DNA of 13,273 nt from Fimbriimonadaceae bacterium (GCA_022402505.1 JAKRSE010000272.1:1-13273), one strand, 5' to 3'; counted from the first letter of the stretch, positions 1-6,610 are shown. A program made the numbers and translations. The notes: a model not told the origin generated them from the sequence alone.

Positions 1-121
1 GGTGTTCGATCTGCTCGTCGGTGAGGTAGCGGAGGACGTTGCCCGCCAGCTTGGGCCCCAGGACGGTGAGGATGATCGCCGCCTTGCGGAGGGGGGTGAG
101 ATCGAGGTCGTATTTGCGCAT
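1..121 (-). CDS. fliG: Flagellar motor switch protein FliG, N-terminal fragment
   Basis: Only the first 40 codons are in the window; the gene continues past base 1. FliG is the rotor protein that sits on the MS ring (FliF) in the cytoplasm and transmits stator torque. The visible start reads MRKYDLDLTPLRKAAIILTV and goes on with LGPKLAGNVLRYLTDEQIEH. This matches the FliG N-terminal domain pattern of 'L.G.QKAAILL..LG...A..VLK.L...EIE', the part that binds the FliF C-terminus. The ATG is at 121-119, 19 bases after the fliF stop, with an AAGGAAG ribosome-binding site about 9 bases upstream. Position directly after fliF is the usual fliF-fliG order and supports the call. Nothing can be said about the middle and C-terminal torque domains. 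The call is confident despite the short fragment because motif and context agree. Confidence 0.88.
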   Translation of the reverse strand, partial: MRKYDLDLTPLRKAAIILTVLGPKLAGNVLRYLTDEQIEH

Positions 122-140
122 CAGCTGGGTCTTCCTTGGT

Positions 141-1955
141 TCAGCGTTCGGTGGTCATCCATGTCTTGAGCATCATCGCCACCGTTTCCGGCTTGTCTCG
201 GGCGAGCTTGCGGATCTGTTCGAGCGGCACGTCGACCTTCTCGGCGATCCCGCCGATCTCAACCTGGTCCTGGGGGTCATCTTCGTCAAAGTGGCTCATG
301 GGGCTGCTGGCCAGGATGTCGGCGAGCTCCTGGCGGGCTTGGGGGCTGCTCTGCTGGACGCCGGGGTTCAGCAGAAAGTCGTTGGGGTCGATGTCGTCCA
401 GCTGGCTGAGGTCGTACTCGGGGGTTCCGTCGATGACGATCTCCCTCTCGTGGCCCTGGCGTCGGACGGTGACCTTGTTCGGGTTGTCCTCGATGGCGAC
501 TTCGGTGCGCGCGCCCGGCAGGCTGAGGCGGGTGGGGCCCTCCAGCGCGGGGTCGACTCCGGCGGCGATCCGGGCGGCTTCGACGGTCCGCTCCTGAGCC
601 TTGGCCAGGGTCCGGACGATCATCATGCCCACGGCGACCAGAGCGAGGATCGGGAGGAGCGCCAGCAGCTGCTGCCACAGACGACTGTTGGCGGCGGCTC
701 CGGCCTCCAGTCGGGCCTTTTCGGCGGCGGCGGTGCTGAAGGTCGTCTGGGTCACCTGGGCGGTGAAGTTTCGTCCGTCCACGGCGGCGGTGGCGATGAA
801 GCCTTCCACGAAGGACCGGACGGCGGCGACGTCTTCGACCTTGGCCGAATCGACCAGGACGTTGATGTTCATGGTGCTCAGCTCGCCGGGAGCCTTGCGG
901 GTGACGACGTTGCGCCGGTCGGTGCCGAACCGTTCCCGTGAGGTTTCGGTGCGGTAGTTGTTGTCGGCGTCGTTGTTCTCGCCGGTCGCGGCGGGCTGTC
1001 CGGGGAGGTTGGCTTCCAGACCCGCTTCGCCGCCGAGCCGCGAGCCGCCGCCCCGAAGCTCTTCGGACATGGATTCGCGGGCGAGCGGGGAATCGGTCGG
1101 GGTTTCGGACTCCTGCTTGGATTCCACCTCGTCCATGTTCAGCTCCACGGCGACCATGACGCTGGTCGTTCCGGGGCCGAAGGCGAGGTCGAGTCGGCGC
1201 TGAAGCTCTCGTTCGCGGCGTCGGCCCTCCTCCCGTTCGGCCTCAAGCTTGCGGTTGGAGAGGTTCTCGTCGGAGTTGAGCGCCTCGCCGTCCCAGATGA
1301 TTCCTCGGGTGGTGGAGAGGACGGAAACGTTCTTCGCCTCCAGGCCCGGAACGGCGTTCTGGACCAGCCGGGCGATGGCCTTGCCTTCCGACTCTTCCAT
1401 GACATAGCCCGCCTTCTCCGCGATGTTGACCACGGCGGTCGGGGCGATCTTCTGGTCGCCGAAGGGGGAGTCCTTGCCGAAGTTGATGTGGACGATGGCC
1501 GTCTGGACCCCCGTCATGGTGCCGATGCTCTTGGCGAGTTCGGCCTCCTGTTTGTTCCTCAGCTGCTGGGTCAGTTCGGCGGGGGTCTGGAAGAGTCCTC
1601 CGGTGGCCGCGTCCGCCTGTCCACCGACGGTGCCGATGGCGGTGCTGGGGAGCTTGCCCTCCTGGCTGAGCCTCATGCGGATTTCAGGAATCCGGTCGAA
1701 GGGGACCATGACATCGCCGCGAGGGTTGATGTCGGTGGGGAAGCCGTAGCCTTGAACGGCGTCACGGACGATGCCCTGTTCGGCCGGGTTGGCGCCGGGG
1801 AAGATGGGCTCCATCTTCGGCCGGGAGGCGAACCAGGCCGTGCCCGCCAGGAGGGCGACCAGAACGACGGCGCCCGCAATGGTGACGGTGCGCTGCGTCT
1901 TGTCGGTCGTGCTCCACCAGTTGCGGATGCGTTCGAAGGCGGCGTCGAAGTTCAT
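141..1955 (-). CDS. fliF: Flagellar MS-ring protein FliF
   Basis: FliF (604 aa) forms the inner-membrane MS ring, the base on which rod, switch and export gate assemble. A first membrane helix lies at about residues 23-43 and a second at about 427-447, flanking the large periplasmic part, as in the family. The ring-building motifs are visible at about 45-215, including the 'QGYGFPTDINPRGDVMVPFDRI' region and 'LARLVQNAVPGLEAKNVSVLS'-like KH/YscJ-type segments. The C-terminal tail, about 567-604, has the FliG-binding pattern ending PETVAMMLKTWM. The protein is somewhat longer than typical FliF (about 550-570 aa). The extra length seems to lie in a polar Gly/Asn/Asp/Glu-rich stretch at about 281-345 and in the acidic cytoplasmic tail. 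The start follows the fliE stop by 15 bases. No good Shine-Dalgarno sequence is seen, so translation may be coupled to fliE. Confidence 0.95.
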   Translation of the reverse strand: MNFDAAFERIRNWWSTTDKTQRTVTIAGAVVLVALLAGTAWFASRPKMEPIFPGANPAEQGIVRDAVQGYGFPTDINPRGDVMVPFDRIPEIRMRLSQEGKLPSTAIGTVGGQADAATGGLFQTPAELTQQLRNKQEAELAKSIGTMTGVQTAIVHINFGKDSPFGDQKIAPTAVVNIAEKAGYVMEESEGKAIARLVQNAVPGLEAKNVSVLSTTRGIIWDGEALNSDENLSNRKLEAEREEGRRRERELQRRLDLAFGPGTTSVMVAVELNMDEVESKQESETPTDSPLARESMSEELRGGGSRLGGEAGLEANLPGQPAATGENNDADNNYRTETSRERFGTDRRNVVTRKAPGELSTMNINVLVDSAKVEDVAAVRSFVEGFIATAAVDGRNFTAQVTQTTFSTAAAEKARLEAGAAANSRLWQQLLALLPILALVAVGMMIVRTLAKAQERTVEAARIAAGVDPALEGPTRLSLPGARTEVAIEDNPNKVTVRRQGHEREIVIDGTPEYDLSQLDDIDPNDFLLNPGVQQSSPQARQELADILASSPMSHFDEDDPQDQVEIGGIAEKVDVPLEQIRKLARDKPETVAMMLKTWMTTER

Positions 1956-1970
1956 GGGGTGGCGTCAGGT

Positions 1971-2288
1971 TCAGATCTGGGTTCGCGCGACTTCCTGGTA
2001 GGCCTCCAGGATCTTGTTGCGGACCTGCATGGTGAGGGTCATGGCGGTGCTCGCCTTTTCCATCTCGACCATCAGGTTGTGGAATTCGACCGGCTTGCCG
2101 GACATCAGGTCGTTCTGCATCTGGCGGGCGTCCTGCTGCATTCCGTTCACGGACTGCAGGGCCTTGACCATCATGGAGCCGAAGTCTTCGACCCCTTCGA
2201 CTTCGATCTGGTCGAGGTTTCCGACCTGGGGAAGGTTGGGCGGATTGAGGGGGATTCCCGATCCGACTCCGAAGGCGTTGATTCTCAT
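1971..2288 (-). CDS. fliE: Flagellar hook-basal body protein FliE
   Basis: FliE (105 aa) is the small export substrate that joins the MS ring to the proximal rod. The second half carries the family signature: FHNLMVEMEKASTAMTLTMQ, followed by VRNKILEAYQEVARTQI, which matches the conserved 'vm.a.ekA...l.lt.qvRnK.v.AYqEImrMqv' C-terminus. Length is normal for the family. There is no signal peptide, as expected for a substrate of the flagellar type III export apparatus. The gene begins 5 bases after the flgC stop and lacks a convincing ribosome-binding site, so translational coupling to flgC is likely (inference). It lies between flgC and fliF, the standard position. Confidence 0.95.
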   Translation of the reverse strand: MRINAFGVGSGIPLNPPNLPQVGNLDQIEVEGVEDFGSMMVKALQSVNGMQQDARQMQNDLMSGKPVEFHNLMVEMEKASTAMTLTMQVRNKILEAYQEVARTQI

Positions 2289-2293
2289 GGCGA

Positions 2294-2686
2294 TTACGAC
2301 CGGCCGATGTTGAGGGCGGACCGGATCATGCCCTTGGCCGAATTGAAGGCGGCGATGTTCGCCTCATAGCTGCGCTGGGCGGACATGAGGTTGACCATCT
2401 CGCGGACGGGCTGGACGTTGCTGAACTCGGTGTAGCCCTGAGCGTCGGCGAAGGGGTTGCCGGGGTCCAGAACTCGCCGCATGGGCGTGTCGTCCAGGGC
2501 GATGCGCTGGATCTTCGGTCCGGTTTCGGTGGCGGTGAGGATGGCGACGCGGCTTCGGAAGGCTTCCTGGGTGTCGGTGCGCTGGCTGTTGGCGTTGGCC
2601 AGATTCACGGAAATGACATCCATCCGCATCCGTTCGGCGGCGAGTCCGGCGGCGGTGACTCGGAAGGAGCTGCCGAGACCGTTCAT
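2294..2686 (-). CDS. flgC: Flagellar basal-body proximal rod protein FlgC
   Basis: FlgC (130 aa) is a proximal rod subunit that crosses the periplasm and is exported by the flagellar apparatus. The N-terminus has the rod/hook family motif, with FRVTAAGLAAERMRMDVISVNLANANSQRT at about residues 8-37 (conserved 'sa.gl.aqr.rm.vis.NiANa.t'). The C-terminus has VREMVNLMSAQRSYEANIAAFNSAKGM, the 'E.v.mi.AsRaYeaNv.a.ntaK.m' motif of FlgC and related axial proteins. Length fits FlgC. The start codon is 3 bases after the flgB stop (TAA GCC ATG), with a GGGAGG site about 11 bases upstream inside flgB. It is the second gene of the flagellar operon. Confidence 0.95.
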   Translation of the reverse strand: MNGLGSSFRVTAAGLAAERMRMDVISVNLANANSQRTDTQEAFRSRVAILTATETGPKIQRIALDDTPMRRVLDPGNPFADAQGYTEFSNVQPVREMVNLMSAQRSYEANIAAFNSAKGMIRSALNIGRS

Positions 2687-2689
2687 GGC

Positions 2690-3043
2690 TTAGCGTCCCT
2701 CCCGGATCACGGTCTTGAGGCCGCTGAAGTAGCGGCCGGACATTTCGGAGAGCATCTGGAACCGGAGCTCGGTCTCGCTGAGGGCCATGACCTCCTTTTC
2801 GAGGTCCACGCTGCTGCCGTCGACTCGGATGCGGCCGGGATCTTCCTGGGCTCCGGCTGCATGTCGTCGATCGACCCGTTTGCCTGCTTCATCCAGCTGA
2901 ATGGCGAAGCTCATGTCCTTCCGCTTGTAGCCGGGGACATTGACGTTGGCCAGGTTGTTGCTCAAGACTCCGAAGCGACGGCTGCTCAGGTCCATCGATT
3001 CCTGGAGGTTTGCGGCGTGTTCGCCGAAAAGCCGATTCACCAT
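2690..3043 (-). CDS. flgB: Flagellar basal-body rod protein FlgB
   Basis: FlgB (117 aa) is a proximal rod subunit and a substrate of flagellar type III export. The N-terminal part has the rod motif SSRRFGVLSNNLANVNVPGY at about residues 20-39, followed by KRKDMSFA. This matches FlgB 'al.....r..vlanNlANvnTPgYk..d..F'. The C-terminus has LRFQMLSEMSGRYFSGLKTVIREGR, matching the family ending 'Y.a.......k...lk.aI.gr'. The glycine-tyrosine pair after 'NVP' and the length support FlgB rather than FlgC or FlgG. It is the first gene of the flagellar run; 113 bases separate it from the upstream TIGR03790 gene on the same strand. I see no sigma70-like -10 in that gap. The ribosome-binding site is weak. 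Confidence 0.94.
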   Translation of the reverse strand: MVNRLFGEHAANLQESMDLSSRRFGVLSNNLANVNVPGYKRKDMSFAIQLDEAGKRVDRRHAAGAQEDPGRIRVDGSSVDLEKEVMALSETELRFQMLSEMSGRYFSGLKTVIREGR

Positions 3044-3156
3044 GGTGCGGGTTCCGAGGCGCCCCCCGGTTCCGCCGCGCGGAAGAGGGGCCCATCGTCA
3101 GTGTCGGCGCGATGAGCGGGTTCTGAAGGGGCGGACCCCGAAAAAATGCCGGAGCC

Positions 3157-4296
3157 TCAGCGGCCGTAGGGGCGGCAGAGCGGGTCTCCGATCACGACAT
3201 CCTTCCAGCGGAGGACGGGGGAGGCGGCGTAGAAGCTCTCGGCCAGATTGAATCCGGAGGTGTAGCGGTCGAAGAGGATGTCCGGCACGGCGAGCGCGAA
3301 GGTGTAGGGTTCGCTGACGTAGCCCTTGACTCCGGTGACCCCTTGGCGGATCAGATCGGCGATCAGGCTCTGCCCGCCTTCGGTGGGAAGGAAGGTTCGA
3401 CCGCTGGTGCTCACGAAGGTTTCGGCGAGGGCACCGGGGCGGAACTTGAGGCGTCGATAGGTTCCCAGATCGAAGGCCCCGTCGTTGCTCCCCCACCCGG
3501 CATAACCCATGAGCGGAGTCTCGGGGGCGACGAACCGGCCGGTGGTTTCCAGGATCGTCTCGAACCCCTTGGCCTTCAGGGCGGCGTCGGCCCGGCTCAG
3601 CCCGTTCTGGATCGGGGCGTAGGCGGGGTCGCGTCGGTTCTCGGCCTCATCGAAGAAGAAGGGTCCCTTCTCCGGCCGGGCGGCGAGGCTGTTGTCCACG
3701 AGAGCCTTGGCGTCGGCGACGGTGTAGCCGTCCAGCCGGCTGACGAGCCGGAATCCGAACCGGGCGCGGGAGAATCGCTCCTTGGAGCCGAAGTAGGGAT
3801 TGGCGGCCTGGCGGATGTCGCGGTTCAGGTCGTCGATGTTGCGGATGGGGAGGTCCATGGCCGCGAGGCGTGCATCGACCGAGTAGCCGTTGGCGTCGTT
3901 CAGGCGGATCGGCACTCCCTTGGTCGTCACGATGAAGTCGATGGGCGTGCGGCTTCGCTGGGCGGCCTGGCGGACCGGGCCTTCGATCGCGGTGCGGTAA
4001 AGCTCTTCCGGAATCTCCTCCCGCTCGGGCACGTTGACGACGACGATGTTGGCGCTGGGGATGCTCCGGCGGGCCCGGTAGTGGCTCCCGACTTCGCGGC
4101 TGGCCGAACTGGCGGAGTTGACGACGACCAGGACCCGCTGCGAGTCCGGAGCCGAGGCCATGACGGGGACGGCAGCCGTGCGGGGTGCACTGCGACCCTC
4201 CCGCCAGGCATTGAGGCGATCATCCACGCCGCAGCCGCCGATCGCAAGGGCGCAAAGGGCGGCCCCCAGCCCTGGAAGGATCGTCTGCACAGCCAT
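3157..4296 (-). CDS. TIGR03790-family protein, predicted lipoprotein
   Basis: This 379-aa protein has no known activity. It matches, from memory of the family, TIGR03790. The seen features are VLVVVNSASSASREVGSHYR near residue 55, then 'RRSIPSANIVVVNVPEREEI', 'PIDFIVTTKGVPIRLN', 'YSVDARLAAMDL', and a C-terminus with VVIGDPLCRPYGR. I chose the ATG at 4296 because it gives a hydrophobic leader ending in a lipobox (LAIGGC, Cys22), so it is probably exported and lipidated. The open frame runs on upstream to 4689, but that stretch is Pro/Arg-rich and antisense to maf. The leader has no Lys or Arg before its hydrophobic core. An in-frame TTG lies six codons upstream (4314-4312), and the only SD-like GGAG abuts the ATG, so the exact start is uncertain. 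TIGR03790 is described as largely confined to species with exosortase; no exosortase gene is in this window. Confidence 0.8.
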   Translation of the reverse strand: MAVQTILPGLGAALCALAIGGCGVDDRLNAWREGRSAPRTAAVPVMASAPDSQRVLVVVNSASSASREVGSHYRARRSIPSANIVVVNVPEREEIPEELYRTAIEGPVRQAAQRSRTPIDFIVTTKGVPIRLNDANGYSVDARLAAMDLPIRNIDDLNRDIRQAANPYFGSKERFSRARFGFRLVSRLDGYTVADAKALVDNSLAARPEKGPFFFDEAENRRDPAYAPIQNGLSRADAALKAKGFETILETTGRFVAPETPLMGYAGWGSNDGAFDLGTYRRLKFRPGALAETFVSTSGRTFLPTEGGQSLIADLIRQGVTGVKGYVSEPYTFALAVPDILFDRYTSGFNLAESFYAASPVLRWKDVVIGDPLCRPYGR

Positions 4297-4391
4297 CTCC
4301 GTTTGATTGTGCAACGTTTTCAGTCCGGAGAAGGTTCGTCTCGAATCCGGATCCCCGCATGTCTGCCGGGAAGTGGGGCAGAATCCTGGGG

Positions 4392-4982
4392 ATGCCTCGC
4401 CGCCTGCCTCCGGTCGTCCTGGCCAGCGCCAGCCCTCGTCGCCAGGACCTGCTGCGACGGCTGGTGCCCGAATTCGCAGTCGATCCGCCGGATCTGGATG
4501 AGGACGCCCTGACCGATCCTGACCCTTGGGTGACGGCGCAGCGCCTGGCCCGGGAGAAGGCTCTGGCGGTGCGGGAGCGGCATCCGGAATGCCTCGTGAT
4601 TGCGGGCGATACGGTGGTCGCGGTGCCGTCGGAGGAGGGTGGCGACGGCTGGATTCAGCTGAGCAAGCCGAAAGACCCGGTAGACGCATACACCATGTTA
4701 AGGATTCTTTCAGGCCGGGTTCATACGGTGATCACCGGCGTCTGCCTGATCGGCCCGACGGGGATGTCCTCCTACACCGAGGCGGCCCGGGTCTCGTTCC
4801 GGGATCTGACCGACGAGGAAATCCGAACCTACATCGCCTCTGGAGAGCCGATGGACAAGGCGGGCAGCTACGGGCTGCAGGGCGGTGCGAAAACCTTTGT
4901 AGAGAGGATCGAAGGGGAGGTGGAGACGGTGATCGGGCTTCCTTTGGAACGCCTGTCAGAGCTGCTCCACGAATGGAAGTGA
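4392..4982 (+). CDS. maf: Maf-like nucleoside triphosphate pyrophosphatase
   Basis: Maf proteins are cytoplasmic enzymes that hydrolyse non-canonical or pyrimidine nucleoside triphosphates to the monophosphate and pyrophosphate. With the ATG at 4392 the product is 196 aa, the usual size. The signature LASASPRR is at residues 10-17, the metal/catalytic aspartate is in AGDTVVAV (Asp73), followed by the KPKDP lysines (Lys82, Lys84). LSGRVHTVITGV is at about 96-107, and the C-terminal MDKAGSYGLQGGAKTFVERI and IGLPLERL motifs are present. The 'YG(I/L)QG' motif resembles the YhdE/B. subtilis Maf branch, which acts on dTTP and UTP; this subtype assignment is an inference. A second in-frame ATG 33 bases upstream (4359) would add 11 residues without similarity to the family, so I prefer 4392. 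The gene diverges from the TIGR03790 gene. Confidence 0.93.
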   Translation: MPRRLPPVVLASASPRRQDLLRRLVPEFAVDPPDLDEDALTDPDPWVTAQRLAREKALAVRERHPECLVIAGDTVVAVPSEEGGDGWIQLSKPKDPVDAYTMLRILSGRVHTVITGVCLIGPTGMSSYTEAARVSFRDLTDEEIRTYIASGEPMDKAGSYGLQGGAKTFVERIEGEVETVIGLPLERLSELLHEWK

Positions 4983-4992
4983 GGGAAGTTGG

Positions 4993-5022
4993 TTGCAGTT
5001 GAAAACGATTCTCCGCTATACT
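4993..5022 (+). promoter_or_regulatory. Sigma70-type promoter of the padR-like gene, predicted leaderless
   Basis: TTGCAG (4993-4998) and TATACT (5017-5022) are separated by 18 bases, a good match to the housekeeping consensus. The -10 ends only 7 bases before the ATG at 5030, so transcription should begin at or within a base of the start codon. There is no Shine-Dalgarno sequence between them. The PadR mRNA is therefore predicted to be leaderless. The position just after the maf stop shows that padR has its own promoter. Confidence 0.7.
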
Positions 5023-5029
5023 CGGTGCT

Positions 5030-5338
5030 ATGGCAAAGCCTGATATTGAGACTCTCATCCTGGGGTCTCTGCGTGATCGTCCGCTCCACGGCTACGGCAT
5101 CCTGAAGCGAATCGAGAAGGACAGCGGCGGGTTCTTCAAGGCGAAGGAAGGACGTCTCTACCCCGTTCTCCGGACCATGGAAGAAGAGCAGCTCATCACC
5201 GGCGAGTGGCAGCCCCAGGAAGGCCGTCCGCCGCGACGCATCTACACCCTGAGCGACTCCGGCAAGGCGAAGCTGAAGGACAAGACCGAGCAGTGGGGCG
5301 AGTTCATCAAGGCGATGAACAAGCTCATGGGCCTCTGA
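5030..5338 (+). CDS. PadR-family transcriptional regulator
   Basis: A 102-aa cytoplasmic DNA-binding protein of the PadR winged-helix family. The N-terminal domain is complete: IETLILGSLRDRPLHGYGIL at about residues 6-25, then EGRLYPVLRTMEEEQLI at about 40-56 as the recognition helix region, and the wing with EGRPPRRIYTLSDSGKAKL at about 63-82. The C-terminus is only a short helix (about 83-102), so this is the short PadR type that dimerises through its last helix rather than through a separate Vir-like domain. PadR proteins often repress efflux pumps or stress genes near them. The neighbours here are maf upstream and an OsmC-like gene downstream on the other strand, so the target cannot be named; autoregulation through the upstream promoter is possible. 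A strong terminator follows the gene. Confidence 0.93.
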   Translation: MAKPDIETLILGSLRDRPLHGYGILKRIEKDSGGFFKAKEGRLYPVLRTMEEEQLITGEWQPQEGRPPRRIYTLSDSGKAKLKDKTEQWGEFIKAMNKLMGL

Positions 5339-5361
5339 ACCCGCTGATCCTCCCTCATTCC

Positions 5362-5407
5362 CGGGCCGCTCTCCCATCATTTCGGGAGGGCGGCCCGAGT
5401 CATTTTT
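5362..5407 (+). terminator. Rho-independent terminator of the padR-like gene
   Basis: Arms at 5362-5375 (CGGGCCGCTCTCCC) and 5384-5397 (GGGAGGGCGGCCCG) form a 14-bp stem with an 8-base loop. The T run at 5403-5407 follows after four intervening bases. The single non-Watson-Crick position is a U-G wobble in the plus-strand RNA but would be a C-A mismatch in the minus-strand RNA. Only the plus side has a T run. The element is therefore oriented for padR rather than for the convergent OsmC-like gene. Confidence 0.85.
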
Positions 5408-5421
5408 CCGGGGATCGCAGG

Positions 5422-5856
5422 TCACGCCAAGGCGAGGTGAATCGGCGTGGCCTGGGTGAGGTTGTCGCTGACCGGGCAGCGTCGCTCGACCTCTTCCAGC
5501 CAGTCGGTTAGGGCTTCGGCCGTGGCGTCGGATTCGAGGTGGAGGGTGACCCGGATCTCCTGGAATCCGGCCCGGGCGGCCTGGGGGTCGCCGAAGAGTC
5601 GGGCCGGGTCCAGCGGACCTTCCGCCTCCAGGCGGAGGCGCTTGATGTCGATGCCCCTTTCCTTGGCGACCAGGTGGCAGACGACGTTGAGGCAGCCGAG
5701 GAGGGCGGCCAGGAGGTACTCGACCGGGTTCGCGCCGATGTCCTCTCCGCCCAGAGCGGGCGGTTCGTCGACGACGAGATGGAAGCCCCGGGTGCTGACG
5801 GAGGTCCGCGCAGGCGATTCCGAGACTCCTTGGGCGGAGAAGACGAGGCTTGGCAT
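5422..5856 (-). CDS. OsmC/Ohr-family protein (peroxiredoxin-like)
   Basis: A 144-aa cytoplasmic protein of the OsmC superfamily, whose members reduce organic hydroperoxides through a reactive cysteine pair. Visible features are the glycine-rich GGEDIGANPVEYLLAALLGC segment at about residues 36-55, with candidate cysteines Cys55 and Cys60 in LLGCLNVVC. The second conserved cysteine is Cys127 in RRCPVSDNL, the usual 'CPvs..l' motif. The start at 5856 is preceded by GGAAGA with 7-base spacing, and length is normal for the family. The open frame extends upstream to 6213, but that stretch is antisense to the next gene and not OsmC-like. It looks closer to the general OsmC/YhfA group than to classical Ohr; substrate is unknown. 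It converges with padR across the terminator. Confidence 0.9.
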   Translation of the reverse strand: MPSLVFSAQGVSESPARTSVSTRGFHLVVDEPPALGGEDIGANPVEYLLAALLGCLNVVCHLVAKERGIDIKRLRLEAEGPLDPARLFGDPQAARAGFQEIRVTLHLESDATAEALTDWLEEVERRCPVSDNLTQATPIHLALA

Positions 5857-6055
5857 AACGGTCTTCCAGGATGCCCGGTGGCCGCTTCTTTTCCTCACGA
5901 TTGGGGCCTGAACCTGCATCAGGGCCTGTAGATCCGTGGAATCCGGGCGTGGAATGGCCCAGAAGGCAAAATGAAGTGAGGAGGACTGAGCGCAGGCCGT
6001 CCAGGGATGAGGTGAAACGTCCCAGACCGCCTCATCTTTTCGGAAGGCAGCGGCC

Positions 6056-6610
6056 ATGATTGGCCCCGTGCCTGCGCCGATTCTGGTTCTCAGCGGCCCT
6101 CCGGCGGCCGGAAAGTCCACCGTCGCCCTCGCTCTGGCCGCAGCGGTCGAGCGGCTGGTGATCGTCCCGGTGGACGATGTGCGGCTCTGGGTCAAGGCCG
6201 GCTGTTGCGACACCCTGGACGGCTGGACGGAGGAGACCGAGGCTCAGTTCCGCCTGGCGGAAGAGGCCGCGCTGGACGTGGCCGAGAGGTACTCGGATGC
6301 GGGCTTCTGGGCGGTGGTGGACCATTGCCGCAACCCCGCTCGGCTGGAGTCGCTGGTTCGGGAGCGTCTCTCGGGCCGACCGCACCTGCTCGCCGCGCTC
6401 CAGCCTCCGCTTGAGGTTCTGATTCATCGGAGCCGGACTCGGACGAACAAGCACTTCGACTCGGCGGAGTTGGAGCCCGTCATCGAGTCGGTCCACCACG
6501 CATACGCCAACCACCCCTTGGCCCAAGGAGGGTGGATGTCGCTGGACAACGTGGCCCCGGCGAGCGAGACGGCGTCCCGGCTCGCCGAGGCCATGCGTCG
6601 GCTTCAGTAG
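6056..6610 (+). CDS. P-loop NTPase, AAA_33/kinase-like protein
   Basis: A 184-aa soluble protein with a Walker A loop at the N-terminus (GPPAAGKST, residues 14-22) after a beta strand ILVLS. It goes on with a candidate Walker-B-like or substrate acid pair in VPVDDVRLW (about 38-46). An Arg-rich LID-like segment, RSRTRTNKHFDSAEL, lies at about 125-139. This organisation fits small phosphotransferases of the AAA_33/Zeta-toxin/chloramphenicol phosphotransferase type, which phosphorylate small molecules; the substrate cannot be told. The ATG at 6056 has GGAAGG 8 bases upstream. An alternative GTG at 6068 would remove four residues. Its last 7 bases overlap the end of deoC on the other strand. No toxin-antitoxin partner is seen next to it, so a Zeta-like toxin role is not supported. 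Confidence 0.82.
   Translation: MIGPVPAPILVLSGPPAAGKSTVALALAAAVERLVIVPVDDVRLWVKAGCCDTLDGWTEETEAQFRLAEEAALDVAERYSDAGFWAVVDHCRNPARLESLVRERLSGRPHLLAALQPPLEVLIHRSRTRTNKHFDSAELEPVIESVHHAYANHPLAQGGWMSLDNVAPASETASRLAEAMRRLQ

Noticed and set aside
3141..3164. Possible Rho-independent terminator after the TIGR03790 gene (GCCG/CGGC with a six-T run on the minus strand)
   Set aside because: The stem is only 4 bp with a 9-base loop, too weak to call despite the T run.
4297..4689. N-terminal extension of the TIGR03790 frame
   Set aside because: The added 131 residues are Pro/Arg-rich, lie antisense to maf, and would bury the lipoprotein leader inside the protein.
5857..6213. N-terminal extension of the OsmC-like frame
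   Set aside because: It is partly antisense to the P-loop gene, lacks OsmC similarity, and the ATG at 5856 has a good ribosome-binding site and gives the usual family length.
6056..6610. Zeta-type toxin of a toxin-antitoxin pair
   Set aside because: The P-loop and size would allow it, but no small antitoxin gene lies next to it.
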